Shown piece by piece: positions 47,966 to 60,652 of a stretch of DNA of 64,000 nt. A program made the position numbers and the translations under genes. Origin of the DNA: Phenylobacterium sp. Root700. GTDB taxonomy: Bacteria; Pseudomonadota; Alphaproteobacteria; Caulobacterales; Caulobacteraceae. The DNA lies in the NCBI RefSeq assembly GCF_001429025.1, contig NZ_LMHT01000014.1:83511-147510 (forward strand), written 5' to 3'. Position 1 is the first letter of the stretch. Every line of letters starts with the position of its first letter. The notes beneath the pieces are model-generated. The model was not told where the DNA came from. It worked only from the letters and a program-made list of their open reading frames with translations, and made no database searches.

Positions 47966-48946
47966 GTGCTGGCCGGGTCACCGACTCGCCGACATGCACT
48001 TGGGCAGTTCGCCGCCGCGGGCGGGGTTCTGCTGGCGGCTCCCGTGATCGCCTTCGCCCAGGATCAGGCCGCCCCTGCGCCGGCCGCGCCGGTGGTCGAG
48101 CCCGACGCCGACGAAGCCCCGACCCAGATCAAGATCACCCGCGAGCTTTTCGATCAGGTCACCGCCCCGGTGATGATCAACGGCCAGGGGCCGTTCCGCT
48201 TCATGGTCGACACCGGCGCCAACGTCTCCTGCGTCTCCCAGCGCCTGGCCCAGTCCCAGCAGCTGCCCGCCGGGCGGGAGCTGCAGGTCAACACCATCGT
48301 CGGTCGCCGCGCCCGGCCCAGCGTGCTGATTGACCGGTTGGAGCTGGGCACGCGGGTTCGGCGGCGGGTCGAGGCGCCAGTGCTGCCAATGGGCGCCTTT
48401 GATATCGACGGCGTGCTGGGGATCGACTGGCTGAAGGGCCAGCGCCTGGTGTTCGGGTTCGCCGGCAATACGCTCGAGATCACAAAATCGCGTGCGGAGG
48501 GTACGACAAAGGGCAGTGTGGTGGTGCCCGCCCGCCGCAAATCGGGCCAGCTCACAATCGTCGACGCCGATATCAGCGGCCGCAAGATCAGCGCCATGAT
48601 CGACACCGGCTCGCAGTTCTCGCTCGGCAACGGGGCGTTGCGGACGCTGATCGAGCGGATCGACCCGACCGCGCGCCAGCGGGTCAGCAAGGTCGGGCTG
48701 ATTTCCATCGCCGGCGAGTCCTTCACCGGAGAACAGCTCTACCTGCCGTTCATGCGGCTGGGCGGCCTGACCCTGGGCAATGTGCCTGTGGTTTTCAGCG
48801 ATATGCCGATCTTCAAGCTGTGGGATTTGCACGATACGCCGACCATCATGCTCGGCATCGATCTGCTGACGCAGTTCACCACGGTGGCGGTCGACTTCGG
48901 CCGTTCGGCGGTGCGGTTCGACATCGCAACGGCGGCTTCGGCTTAA
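47966..48946 (+). CDS. Exported retropepsin-like aspartic protease
   Basis: A 326-residue protein with a twin-arginine-like signal (TRRHALGQFAAAGGVLLAAP) ending near AFAQ. Two retropepsin-type motifs follow: DTGANVSCVS with Asp82 and DTGSQFSLGN with Asp213, each at the start of an aspartyl-protease lobe. This single-chain, two-lobe arrangement is found in bacterial retropepsin-like proteins. The substrate is unknown. The start is GTG 47966. Confidence 0.86.
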   Translation: MLAGSPTRRHALGQFAAAGGVLLAAPVIAFAQDQAAPAPAAPVVEPDADEAPTQIKITRELFDQVTAPVMINGQGPFRFMVDTGANVSCVSQRLAQSQQLPAGRELQVNTIVGRRARPSVLIDRLELGTRVRRRVEAPVLPMGAFDIDGVLGIDWLKGQRLVFGFAGNTLEITKSRAEGTTKGSVVVPARRKSGQLTIVDADISGRKISAMIDTGSQFSLGNGALRTLIERIDPTARQRVSKVGLISIAGESFTGEQLYLPFMRLGGLTLGNVPVVFSDMPIFKLWDLHDTPTIMLGIDLLTQFTTVAVDFGRSAVRFDIATAASA

Positions 48947-49070
48947 TCATCCCCATCAGATCGCAACAGCCCCTTTCCTGTGCCGGGATTTTGGCTAATG
49001 TCCCAAGTCCCTCCAGCGTTGGGGGCGACGGCGTATCGAGGCGCCGGCGCGTGGAGATTCGGACCAGACC

Positions 49071-50189
49071 ATGAAGCTTACGATCGAACGGGCGGCGCTG
49101 ATGAAGGCGCTGGGGCATGTGCAAAGCGCCGTCGAACGCCGCAACACAATCCCGATCCTGTCCAATGTGCTGCTGTCGGCGGAACGTGACCGGCTAACCT
49201 TCTCGGCCACCGATCTCGACATGGAGATCATCGACGAGGCCTTGGCCCAGGTTGATCAGCCCGGTCAGATCACCGCCCCGGCCCACACCTTGTACGAGAT
49301 CGTGCGCAAGTTGCCGGAAGGCGCTGACGTCTCGCTCAGCTTCACCGGCGAGGATCCGCGCCTGACCGTGGCCGCGGGCCGTTCGCGGTTCAACCTGCCG
49401 GTGTTGCCGGCCGGCGACTTCCCGGTGATGTCGTCCGACGGGCTGTCGGCGCCGATCGCCGTCGATGTCGGCGACCTGATCCGCCTGATCGACAAGACCC
49501 GGTTCGCGATCTCGACCGAAGAGACCCGCTATTATCTGAACGGCCTCTACATCCACGCGGTGGTCGAGGGCGGCGTCCAGAAGCTGCGCGCCGTGGCCAC
49601 CGACGGCCACCGGCTGGCCCTGGCCGAGATGGCCGCGCCGGAAGGTTCGGCCGGAACCCCTGGCGTGATCGTGCCGCGCAAGACCATCGGCGAGATCCGC
49701 CGCCTGCTGGATGACGCCGGCGAGTCGGTGGACCTGCAGGTCAGCCCGCAGAAGCTGCGGCTCGATTTCGGCGGCGCGGCCCTGACCTCCAAAGTCATCG
49801 ACGGCAACTTCCCCGACTACAGCCGCGTCATCCCCAAGGGCAACGACCGGGTGATGATGGTCGACAACAAGCTGTTCGCCAAGGCGGTGGACCGCGTCGC
49901 CACCATCTCGGCCGAGAAGAGCCGCTCGGTGCGCATGGCCATCGAGCCGGGCCGCGTGATCCTGACGGTGCGCAACATGGAAGCTGGCCAGGCGGTCGAA
50001 GAGGTCGAGGTCGAGTACGACGGCGAAGCCTTCGAACTGTCGTTCAACGCCCGCTACCTGCTGGACGTCACCGACCAGATCGGCGGCGAGCAGGCCGAGT
50101 TCCGCTTCGGCGGCCCCAACGACCCGGCCCTGGTCCTCGACCCCACCGACTCCGACGTCCAATACGTGCTGATGCCGCTGCGGGTCTAA
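49071..50189 (+). CDS. dnaN: DNA polymerase III beta sliding clamp
   Basis: Processivity clamp of the replisome. The 372-residue product has three similar clamp domains, with MKLTIERAALMKALGHVQSAVERR at the start, the FNLPVLPAGDFP and GNFPDYSRVIP segments and the conserved C-terminal PLRV. It heads the dnaN-NUDIX-recF-gyrB group. dnaA is not adjacent, as usual in Caulobacter. Confidence 0.97.
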   Translation: MKLTIERAALMKALGHVQSAVERRNTIPILSNVLLSAERDRLTFSATDLDMEIIDEALAQVDQPGQITAPAHTLYEIVRKLPEGADVSLSFTGEDPRLTVAAGRSRFNLPVLPAGDFPVMSSDGLSAPIAVDVGDLIRLIDKTRFAISTEETRYYLNGLYIHAVVEGGVQKLRAVATDGHRLALAEMAAPEGSAGTPGVIVPRKTIGEIRRLLDDAGESVDLQVSPQKLRLDFGGAALTSKVIDGNFPDYSRVIPKGNDRVMMVDNKLFAKAVDRVATISAEKSRSVRMAIEPGRVILTVRNMEAGQAVEEVEVEYDGEAFELSFNARYLLDVTDQIGGEQAEFRFGGPNDPALVLDPTDSDVQYVLMPLRV

Positions 50190-50191
50190 GG

Positions 50192-50620
50192 GTGCTGCGC
50201 CACGGCGACTTCGCCTGCGTCATCCTCTGGCGCGACGGCAAGTTGCTGCTGGGTCTGCGAAGCGCGGACAAGCGCACCTATCCGAACTGCTGGGACATCC
50301 TCGGCGGCTATGTCGAGGCCGGCGAGACCATCGAGCAGGCCCTGGCGCGCGAGCTTGTCGAAGAGGTGGGCGTGACGCCGGTCGAGTTCTTCAAGCTCGC
50401 TGTGGTCGATGAGCCCGACAAGGCGCGCCACGGCGAGGCCCGCTATCACGTCTATGTCGTCACCGGCTGGGCGGGCGGCGAGCCGGCCATGCTGGGCGAT
50501 GAGCATGTCGATATGGCCTGGTTCACGCCCGCCGAAGCCGCCGTGCTTCCCGCCTTGGCGATGCCTGAATATCGCGAGCTGTTCGAGATGGCCGCCGTGC
50601 GGATGCGCCAGCGCGCTTGA
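50192..50620 (+). CDS. NUDIX hydrolase
   Basis: A 142-residue NUDIX protein starting at GTG 50192, two bases after dnaN. The Nudix box reads GGYVEAGETIEQALARELVEEVG, with the REL-EE core intact. The substrate is unknown (nucleotide diphosphate-X). Its place between dnaN and recF is unusual enough to suggest nucleotide-pool cleaning near the replication genes, but this is inference. Confidence 0.93.
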   Translation: MLRHGDFACVILWRDGKLLLGLRSADKRTYPNCWDILGGYVEAGETIEQALARELVEEVGVTPVEFFKLAVVDEPDKARHGEARYHVYVVTGWAGGEPAMLGDEHVDMAWFTPAEAAVLPALAMPEYRELFEMAAVRMRQRA

Positions 50621-50668
50621 CGTGTCGAGGCGTTGGGACGGCGCGGCGAAACCCGCTATGACCGGCGC

Positions 50669-54246
<3,578 letters not shown>

Positions 54247-54259
54247 GGCGCGGACCTAG

Positions 54260-55954
54260 CTACTGCGCCGCGGCCTTCGGAGGGTCCACAGTCGCGGTGA
54301 CGACCGTGCATCCGAGGAACGCCGGGGCGCTCGGCTTGGCGCAGACGTCCTTCTTCGCTTGGGCCGCCTCGGCCTCGGTCGCCGGGCGCACGAGGATGCG
54401 GCCGGCGCGGTTGTCCGAGAAGGCCGTGGTCCAGTATTCGGCCACCGCGAAGGCGTAGGCCGGGCGCGGATAGGCGGGGTCGGGCGCCAGCAGCAGCGTG
54501 TGCTCCCGGCCGGCCGACGACGGCGCGGACTGGGCCGGATCGGTCACGCGGTCGGTGGCGGGGCGGCTGCAGCAGGACGCCACGACGCCCGAGGGCCGCC
54601 ACTCCTCCAGCACGTCTCCAGGCGATTGCCGATCCTTGCTCCGGGCCGGGCCGAAGAAGTCTGGAACATCCAGATAGACCTGATCCGTCAGGCGGGCGGT
54701 GGCGGCCAGCAGGGCGGTGTCGGCCGGCTCCGCGCCGCCGAGGTACTTGGCGATGGCCTGCATCTGGCTGTTCGACATCTGCAGCGTCTCGCCGGGCGGC
54801 GGCGGCCAGGCCACGACCGCAACGCGGCGTCCGGCCTGCAGGAGCTCCTGCCTGTCGAAGGCTGAGAAGCACCGGCTCGACACCAGGTCAGGACGCTTGG
54901 TCCAGTCCGCCGCATTGAGCGCTTCGAAGAGGCTCAGATTGACGTCGAAGTCCGACATCGCCATCGCCCGTGCGCCGGTGCGGAATTCCAGGCACTTGGT
55001 TTCGAACGCCGCGGCCCGGGTCTTCGGGTCGCCGACGGCGTGAGCCAGGGCGGTGTAGAAGGCCTGGCTTTGGACGGTCGCCGGCGCCCCGCCGGCCGGC
55101 TTGAACATCTGGTTGCTGAGCAACACGCCCTCGCCGATCGGGCCAACCACCGGCGGAATATTCTGCGCGACGACCAACGGCGCGGCGAAGGACCGCTGGA
55201 ATTCGAGCGCGACCTTTACGGTTCCAATGGTCGGGCCCGTCAGGTCCGCAGGGTTCTTCACCAGGATCGCATAGCCGGCGCTTCTCGTGCCCAGCGGGTC
55301 GAGAATGAGGGTCTTGGCCTCGGCCCTGGGAAGGTTTCGGCTGGGGTCCCTAACGAGGTTGACCAGGTTGTCGACGGCCCCGCCGGCCGATTGGATATCG
55401 CCGTCGCTGATCTGCTTTGGCCACTGTCCGCCAAACGCCGAATAGGCGCTCAATGCGCTTGGCAGCAGGGTCGAGAACGCCGCCCATTGGGTTGAATCGA
55501 AGCCCTGAACCGTCAGGTCGACATCGATCATCATCCCCTGGTCCAGGCGCACCCACGGTGTGATCAGCGGGGTCGCCCTTTGCTGGGACGCCAGCGCCTT
55601 GCCTTCGCCCTGGCTGTTCACCCCGACGCTCAGGACGGCGACGGCGGGAATTTCGGTTGTCGTCGTGGCGCTGCGGATGCTCAGCTTGGGCGTGACGGCG
55701 ACGCCGCGGGCCTGCTTCCACGCGAGGTGGGCGAACTTGCCGCCCTTCTTGGCCTGGAGCGCCTTGACGCCTGCAGCGTCGAACTCCGGGGTGATGACCA
55801 CCCGCACGTACAGCATGCCGGCGCTGGCCTGCGCCGTAAGGTAGGCTGGTTCAGACGGCACGAACGCCTGGGCGACCGCCAGGCTCGGCGCGCCGACCAA
55901 GGCGCCGGCGCAGAGCGCCGCCACGGCGGTCCGCCGGATTTTGGATTGGATCAT
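54260..55954 (-). CDS. Large secreted protein of unknown function
   Basis: A 564-residue protein with an N-terminal signal peptide (AVAALCAGALVGAPSLAVAQA, cleavage after AQA). The mature part is rich in Ala, Val and Pro, with few Cys, and probably beta-rich (repeated VVVAWPPPP, PAYAFAVAEY). I recognise no domain or catalytic motif, and it is not clearly a TonB-dependent receptor. It lies between gyrB (convergent) and the PepSY gene on the same strand, so a link with the iron-uptake operon is possible but unsupported. Confidence 0.75.
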   Translation of the reverse strand: MIQSKIRRTAVAALCAGALVGAPSLAVAQAFVPSEPAYLTAQASAGMLYVRVVITPEFDAAGVKALQAKKGGKFAHLAWKQARGVAVTPKLSIRSATTTTEIPAVAVLSVGVNSQGEGKALASQQRATPLITPWVRLDQGMMIDVDLTVQGFDSTQWAAFSTLLPSALSAYSAFGGQWPKQISDGDIQSAGGAVDNLVNLVRDPSRNLPRAEAKTLILDPLGTRSAGYAILVKNPADLTGPTIGTVKVALEFQRSFAAPLVVAQNIPPVVGPIGEGVLLSNQMFKPAGGAPATVQSQAFYTALAHAVGDPKTRAAAFETKCLEFRTGARAMAMSDFDVNLSLFEALNAADWTKRPDLVSSRCFSAFDRQELLQAGRRVAVVAWPPPPGETLQMSNSQMQAIAKYLGGAEPADTALLAATARLTDQVYLDVPDFFGPARSKDRQSPGDVLEEWRPSGVVASCCSRPATDRVTDPAQSAPSSAGREHTLLLAPDPAYPRPAYAFAVAEYWTTAFSDNRAGRILVRPATEAEAAQAKKDVCAKPSAPAFLGCTVVTATVDPPKAAAQ

Positions 55955-56047
55955 CAGTTCGCCCCCCAGAACGTCGTTACATCTGACGCAAATCCCCCTT
56001 GGGTTGCAAGGTGGCCGGGTAAACTTAATGGGCGCGCCCGGTGAGGC

Positions 56048-57142
56048 TCAGGCCGTCTGGGGTTCTCGGGCCCGGCGCTTGCGCTTCTGGAACTTCGGGT
56101 TGGCCCAGAAGGTGTAGACGGCCAACGTTCCCAGCATGGCCAGGGTGAGGCCCGACAGCGTCATCACCAGCCGGTAGGGCAGGCCGCCGACCTTGGCGGC
56201 GTGCACCGGATATTCCAGATTGGCGACGCGCACGCCCATCGGCAGGGTCTGGGCGTCGCGGTTGGCGACTTGTCGGCCGGTCGCCGGATCGAACCAGAAC
56301 ATGGTGCGGCCGTTGGGCAGCCATTCGGCCTGTTGGCGCAGCCGCACCGAGATCAGCGCGCCGGGCTTGGCGGGCAGGCCGAGGCTGCGGATCTCGGCGT
56401 CTGGATACTTGGCGCGGGCCTCATCCAGCAGGGCGCGCCAATCGGTGGCCGGGGCCAGGGCGCGGCCCTTGACCTTTGGAGGCGCCTGCGCGGCGTCCAT
56501 TTCGGCGGGCTTGGAGAAGACCGAGAGCAGGACTTCCTCGACCTTGGGCAAGGTCATGGCCACGCCTGTCAGCAACGATACGAATAACAGCGGAGAGACC
56601 AGCATCCCGAGGTCGCGATGCTGGCGGACCACGGCCGTGCGCGACATCTTCGCGGGCCAGAGGCTGAAGGTGAACAGCCGCCGCGTCGGCCACCAGAGGA
56701 TCACGCCGGTGATCACGAACGCCAGGCCAAACAGCCCCAGCGTTCCGGCCACGAACTTCCCGGTGTCGCCGATCAGCAGATAGTGGTGCAGGTCGAACAG
56801 CCAGACCTCCGGCCGCTCCCATTTCGAGGCCCAGCGGGCGACGATCTCGCCGGTCTGGTCGGCATAGGCGCCGCGTTCCTTGTCCGTATAGGACAGCCGG
56901 TGCAAGCCCAGGCGCTCGCTGGCCAGCACGATGGAGCGCGGCCGGTCGGGATCAGCGAAGATCTTCGTGACGGCTGCGGCGACGGCGGCGGTGTCCTGCA
57001 CCTGTTGGTCGGCGGCGTGGGGCATGGTCGCCCGCAGCCAGTCGTCCTTGTGCACGAGCATGGCGCCGCTGAGGCCCAGGATGGCCAGGAACAGCCCGAT
57101 GAGCCCACCAGCCCAGCGGTGCGCGAGGCGCAGGATCGACAT
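56048..57142 (-). CDS. PepSY-associated membrane protein
   Basis: A 364-residue inner-membrane protein of the PepSY_TM type: the N-terminal helix IGLFLAILGLSGAMLVHKD, a periplasmic PepSY-like domain with LHHYLLIGDTGKF, and three further helices (WWPTRRLF end, HRDLGMLVSPLLF, LSGLTLAMLGTL). Such proteins are found beside TonB-dependent siderophore receptors and are thought to assist iron reduction or release. It overlaps the receptor stop by one base (TGATG), so it is in the same operon. Confidence 0.9.
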   Translation of the reverse strand: MSILRLAHRWAGGLIGLFLAILGLSGAMLVHKDDWLRATMPHAADQQVQDTAAVAAAVTKIFADPDRPRSIVLASERLGLHRLSYTDKERGAYADQTGEIVARWASKWERPEVWLFDLHHYLLIGDTGKFVAGTLGLFGLAFVITGVILWWPTRRLFTFSLWPAKMSRTAVVRQHRDLGMLVSPLLFVSLLTGVAMTLPKVEEVLLSVFSKPAEMDAAQAPPKVKGRALAPATDWRALLDEARAKYPDAEIRSLGLPAKPGALISVRLRQQAEWLPNGRTMFWFDPATGRQVANRDAQTLPMGVRVANLEYPVHAAKVGGLPYRLVMTLSGLTLAMLGTLAVYTFWANPKFQKRKRRAREPQTA

Positions 57143-59301
57143 CAGAACTTGCGTTCCACACCGAGGGTGAAGCTGCGGCCGCGACCGGCGAAATAGCGCA
57201 GGTTGTCGGTCGGGTTGGCGGTGTCGGAGCTGTAGCTCAGGTACTGCTCGTCGAACAGGTTCTGGATGCTGAAGAAGACGTCGGCCACCGGGGCGGAATA
57301 GCGCACTGAGACGTCCACCAAGGTGTAGCCGCCAAAGCTGTTGCGCGGATCGGCGCCGTCGAAGTCGCGCTCCAGATAGGTCTGGCTCTGCAGCCGGGCG
57401 GCCAGCGGTCCGCTCTGATAGGTCAGGGCGACATTGACCCGGTCGGGCGAGATGTTGGCGCCGTCCAGGTCGATGTCCACCGAGCCGTCGGCGTTGCTGT
57501 CGGCGCGGCCCTTGAGCTTGGCGTAGCCGGCGGAGAGCTTCACGCCGGGGACCGGGGTCTGGGCGGTGACGTTCAGTTCCAGGCCCTCGATCTCGACCCG
57601 CTGGCGCTGCACGTCATAGACGGCGGTGGCCGGGTTCAGGACCAGCAGCTGGCCGAGCTTGGAGGTCGACCAGAAATAGGCCGCGGTCGCCTCGATGGGG
57701 CCGTGCTTCCATTCGGCCCCGATTTCCTGGTTGTCGGAAACCACCGGGTTGATGTCGAGGAAGTTGTCGACGTCGACGCCGTTGCGGTTCACCCCGCGCA
57801 GGATGCGGCCGACGTCGGGCACCGTGTAGCCCTCGGCGTAGCTGGCGTAGAGGCGCAGGGCGTCCATCGGCTTCACGACGATCCCGCCGTTCAGCAGGGT
57901 GGCCCCGAAGGACGGCTCGCCGCCGCCGACCGCTCGCGATCCGTAGGAGGCCAGGGTGGTGTAGTCGCCGACCTTGAGGGTCACCGACTCGTAGCGGACG
58001 CCGCCGGCCAGGTGCACCCTGTCGTCCAGCAGCGCCAGATTGGCCTGCGCGAACGGCGCGATGCTACGGAACTCCGTCGGCGGCACCCAGACGCGCTTGG
58101 TCTGGATCAGCGACTGCTCGGTGCGGTCCTTCATGGCGTCCAGGCCGAAGGTCGAGGTCAGGCCGGGCACGAACGGGATTTCGCGCTCATAGCCGAGCCG
58201 GGCGCCCAGCTTCTTGGATCGGTTCGAGGACTGGTCGAACAGCGTGCCGGCGGGCGCCAGGCGAACATCCTGGAAGGTGACGCTGCGGTCTCCGCCGAAG
58301 GTGTCGCGTGAGCGGTTGTAGAAGACCTGGGCGGTCAGGTCGCCGCCCAGCAGGTCGTCGTCGGTCACCGAGAGCGACACGGTCTCCACCCGGTTGGCGG
58401 CGGGCTGTCCGTCGACGGTTCCGCGCATGCTGCTGGCCGGGCGGTTCTGGGTGCGGTCGCCGGCGATAATCACATAGTCGCCGTCGCCCTTCAGTTCGAA
58501 ACGGTTGGCGACCACGTCGACGCGCAGGCTCTCGTCGATCTGCCAGCCGAACCGGCCGAACACCGAGGTGCTTTTGGAGTTCTGGATTTCGCCCTGGGTG
58601 TTGTCGACGCCGATCCGCCGGCCCAGGCCGTCATAGAAGGCGCCGCGCGCCTCATAGGCGAGGCCGAGCGTGGCGTCGAAGGCGCCGGACCGATAGCCGA
58701 CCAGGCCCGCGGTCTTCCAGCCGAGCCCGTCGCCGTGGAAGCGGCTGTCGCTACCAACCTGGGCCAGGACGCGGCCGGAGACGCCGTCCGTCTTGGGCGG
58801 GCCGACCGTCACCTGGTTGACCACGCCGCCGGTGGCGCCGATGCCCTGCAAGGCGTTAGATCCGTAGATCAGCTCGACATGGTCGATGAAGAAGGCGTCG
58901 ATGGTGAACCCGTCGCGCGACCCGTCGCGGATCGGGGTCGATTGCGGGATGCCGTTGATGGCGAACAGCGGCGAGCGGCCGCGCAGGGTCTCGCCGCTGC
59001 CCGACAGTTTCTGGCGGGTGGGCGAGAAGGACGGCGACAGCGAGGAGATCGCCTCGACGATCGAGCCGCTGATCGACACCTGTTGCGACAGGGTGCTGGC
59101 GTCGACGATATCGACCGTCATCGGCAGGGCGCTGGCGGGCAGGGTGGTGCGGGCCGCGGTGATGACCAGCTCCGACACGTCGGTCGGGTCGCTCTTGGCC
59201 TGGGCGAAGGCTTGGCCGCCACAGGCCAACGCGATCAGGCTCGCCCCGGCGACCAGCCGTACGCCTCGCATGCGCGCCGCGCGCGCAGTTCCCAAAGCCA
59301 T
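57142..59301 (-). CDS. TonB-dependent siderophore-type receptor
   Basis: A 719-residue outer-membrane receptor with signal peptide (cleavage near AQA34), a plug domain beginning VSELVITAARTTLP with the segment QQVSISGSIVEAIS and RGRSPLFAINGIP, then a 22-strand barrel. The C-terminal aromatic ending is GVERKF. The preceding Fur-like box and the coupled PepSY gene suggest ferric siderophore uptake; the ligand is unknown. Confidence 0.93.
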   Translation of the reverse strand: MALGTARAARMRGVRLVAGASLIALACGGQAFAQAKSDPTDVSELVITAARTTLPASALPMTVDIVDASTLSQQVSISGSIVEAISSLSPSFSPTRQKLSGSGETLRGRSPLFAINGIPQSTPIRDGSRDGFTIDAFFIDHVELIYGSNALQGIGATGGVVNQVTVGPPKTDGVSGRVLAQVGSDSRFHGDGLGWKTAGLVGYRSGAFDATLGLAYEARGAFYDGLGRRIGVDNTQGEIQNSKSTSVFGRFGWQIDESLRVDVVANRFELKGDGDYVIIAGDRTQNRPASSMRGTVDGQPAANRVETVSLSVTDDDLLGGDLTAQVFYNRSRDTFGGDRSVTFQDVRLAPAGTLFDQSSNRSKKLGARLGYEREIPFVPGLTSTFGLDAMKDRTEQSLIQTKRVWVPPTEFRSIAPFAQANLALLDDRVHLAGGVRYESVTLKVGDYTTLASYGSRAVGGGEPSFGATLLNGGIVVKPMDALRLYASYAEGYTVPDVGRILRGVNRNGVDVDNFLDINPVVSDNQEIGAEWKHGPIEATAAYFWSTSKLGQLLVLNPATAVYDVQRQRVEIEGLELNVTAQTPVPGVKLSAGYAKLKGRADSNADGSVDIDLDGANISPDRVNVALTYQSGPLAARLQSQTYLERDFDGADPRNSFGGYTLVDVSVRYSAPVADVFFSIQNLFDEQYLSYSSDTANPTDNLRYFAGRGRSFTLGVERKF

Positions 59302-59345
59302 CGAAATCCCCGTCGTGTCGTTGTGTGGGGCGCTCTATAGCCGCG

Positions 59346-59365
59346 AATGAGAACGACTTGCAATT
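59346..59365 (-). promoter_or_regulatory. Fur-like box upstream of the TonB receptor
   Basis: AATGAGAACGACTTGCAATT, 45 bases upstream of the receptor start, resembles AATGAGAAT-type Fur boxes of alphaproteobacterial iron genes. The match is imperfect and was judged by eye. Confidence 0.5.
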
Positions 59366-59468
59366 GTCGTCTTGATCGCAGGGAAGGACGCGCGGCTTGC
59401 CGCTGACGACCGGCGCCATCTATGACTCATGGCCAAGCCGCGACCCGGTTCAAACAGCGAGCTCGCCC

Positions 59469-60563
59469 ATGATGCGCGACGATGTCGGCGACCTTGCATT
59501 CCGCTCCCTGGATTCGCTGGAGGGCGCGCCCGATCGGACCGGCGGCGCGCCTGGCCCGCGCGAAAGCCTGCTGGCCAAGGCGCGTCGTTATGCGCCCGGC
59601 GTGATCATCGCCGGCCTGGTCGCCCTGGCCGCCCAATGGCTGTCCGAACACTACAAGGCGCCGGTCATGCTGTTCGCCCTGCTGCTGGGCATGGCGGTGA
59701 ACTTCACCGGCGATGATCCGCGCTGCCGGCCGGGCATCGATTTCGCCGCGCGCCAAATTCTGCGGATCGGTGTGGCCTTGCTCGGCATGCGCATCACCTT
59801 CGACCAGGTCCGTTCGGTCGGCGCCGGCGCCCTGTCGCTGACGGCGGTCGCGGTCGTCCTGACTATCCTGGTCGGGTGGCTGATGGCGCGGTCGATGAAG
59901 CTGCGCGGGCCGCTGGGGATCTTGATGGGCGGGGCGGTGGCGATCTGCGGCGCCTCGGCCGCCCTGGCGATCGCCTCGGTCCTGCCGCGCAGCAAGACGC
60001 ACGAGCGCGACGTCGTGCTGACAGTGGTCGGCGTCACCACGCTCTCGACCGTGGCGATGATCGTCTATCCGACGGTCGCCGCCATGCTGCATTTCAGCGC
60101 CAGCGCGTCCGGCATGTTCTTCGGCGCCACCATCCACGACGTCGCCCAGGTGGTCGGCGCGGGCTACAGCGTCTCGCCCGAGGCCGGCGACACCGCGACC
60201 ATCGTCAAACTGTTCCGGGTGGCGCTGCTGCTGCCGGCGGTGGTGATCATCTCGCTGATCTATCGGGGCTCGGCCGAGCCCAACGCCAAGCGGCCTCCGC
60301 TGATCCCGGTGTTCCTGATCGCCTTCGCGGCCCTGGTGGCGATCAACTCCACCGGGGTGATCGGCGCCTGGATCCGCGATCCGTTGCAGGACGCCTCGCG
60401 CTGGTGCCTGGTCACCGCCATCGCCGCCCTCGGCGCCAAGACCGCGCTGGGCGACCTGGCCAAGGTCGGTTGGCGGCCGATCCTGGTGCTGGTCGGCACG
60501 ACGTTGTTCGTCGCGGTGTTCATCCTGGCGGGCCTGGTCCTGCTCGGCGGCTGGCCGCCCTAG
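59469..60563 (+). CDS. YeiH-family membrane transporter
   Basis: A membrane protein of the YeiH/UPF0324 group, annotated as putative sulfate exporters, though this is not proven. About ten helices are visible, with the family segment GVALLGMRITFDQV, the ICGASAALAIA loop and FGATIHDVAQVVGAGYSVS. ATG 59469 or 59472 gives a soluble N-terminus before the first helix (residues about 43-60). Divergent from the receptor operon and 89 bases before the monooxygenase. Confidence 0.86.
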   Translation: MMRDDVGDLAFRSLDSLEGAPDRTGGAPGPRESLLAKARRYAPGVIIAGLVALAAQWLSEHYKAPVMLFALLLGMAVNFTGDDPRCRPGIDFAARQILRIGVALLGMRITFDQVRSVGAGALSLTAVAVVLTILVGWLMARSMKLRGPLGILMGGAVAICGASAALAIASVLPRSKTHERDVVLTVVGVTTLSTVAMIVYPTVAAMLHFSASASGMFFGATIHDVAQVVGAGYSVSPEAGDTATIVKLFRVALLLPAVVIISLIYRGSAEPNAKRPPLIPVFLIAFAALVAINSTGVIGAWIRDPLQDASRWCLVTAIAALGAKTALGDLAKVGWRPILVLVGTTLFVAVFILAGLVLLGGWPP

Positions 60564-60652
60564 GGGGCGAAAACAAAGAAGCGCGCATAGGCCGTTGCCT
60601 TCCCCAAGGTGAGATGCTTTTTGATGAAGCGGTATGTTCTCGGGAGGAACGC

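Noticed and set aside
59876-60652. N-terminal extension of the monooxygenase frame
   Set aside because: It overlaps the YeiH transporter in another frame and shows shadow composition. The real start with a ribosome-binding site is ATG 60653.
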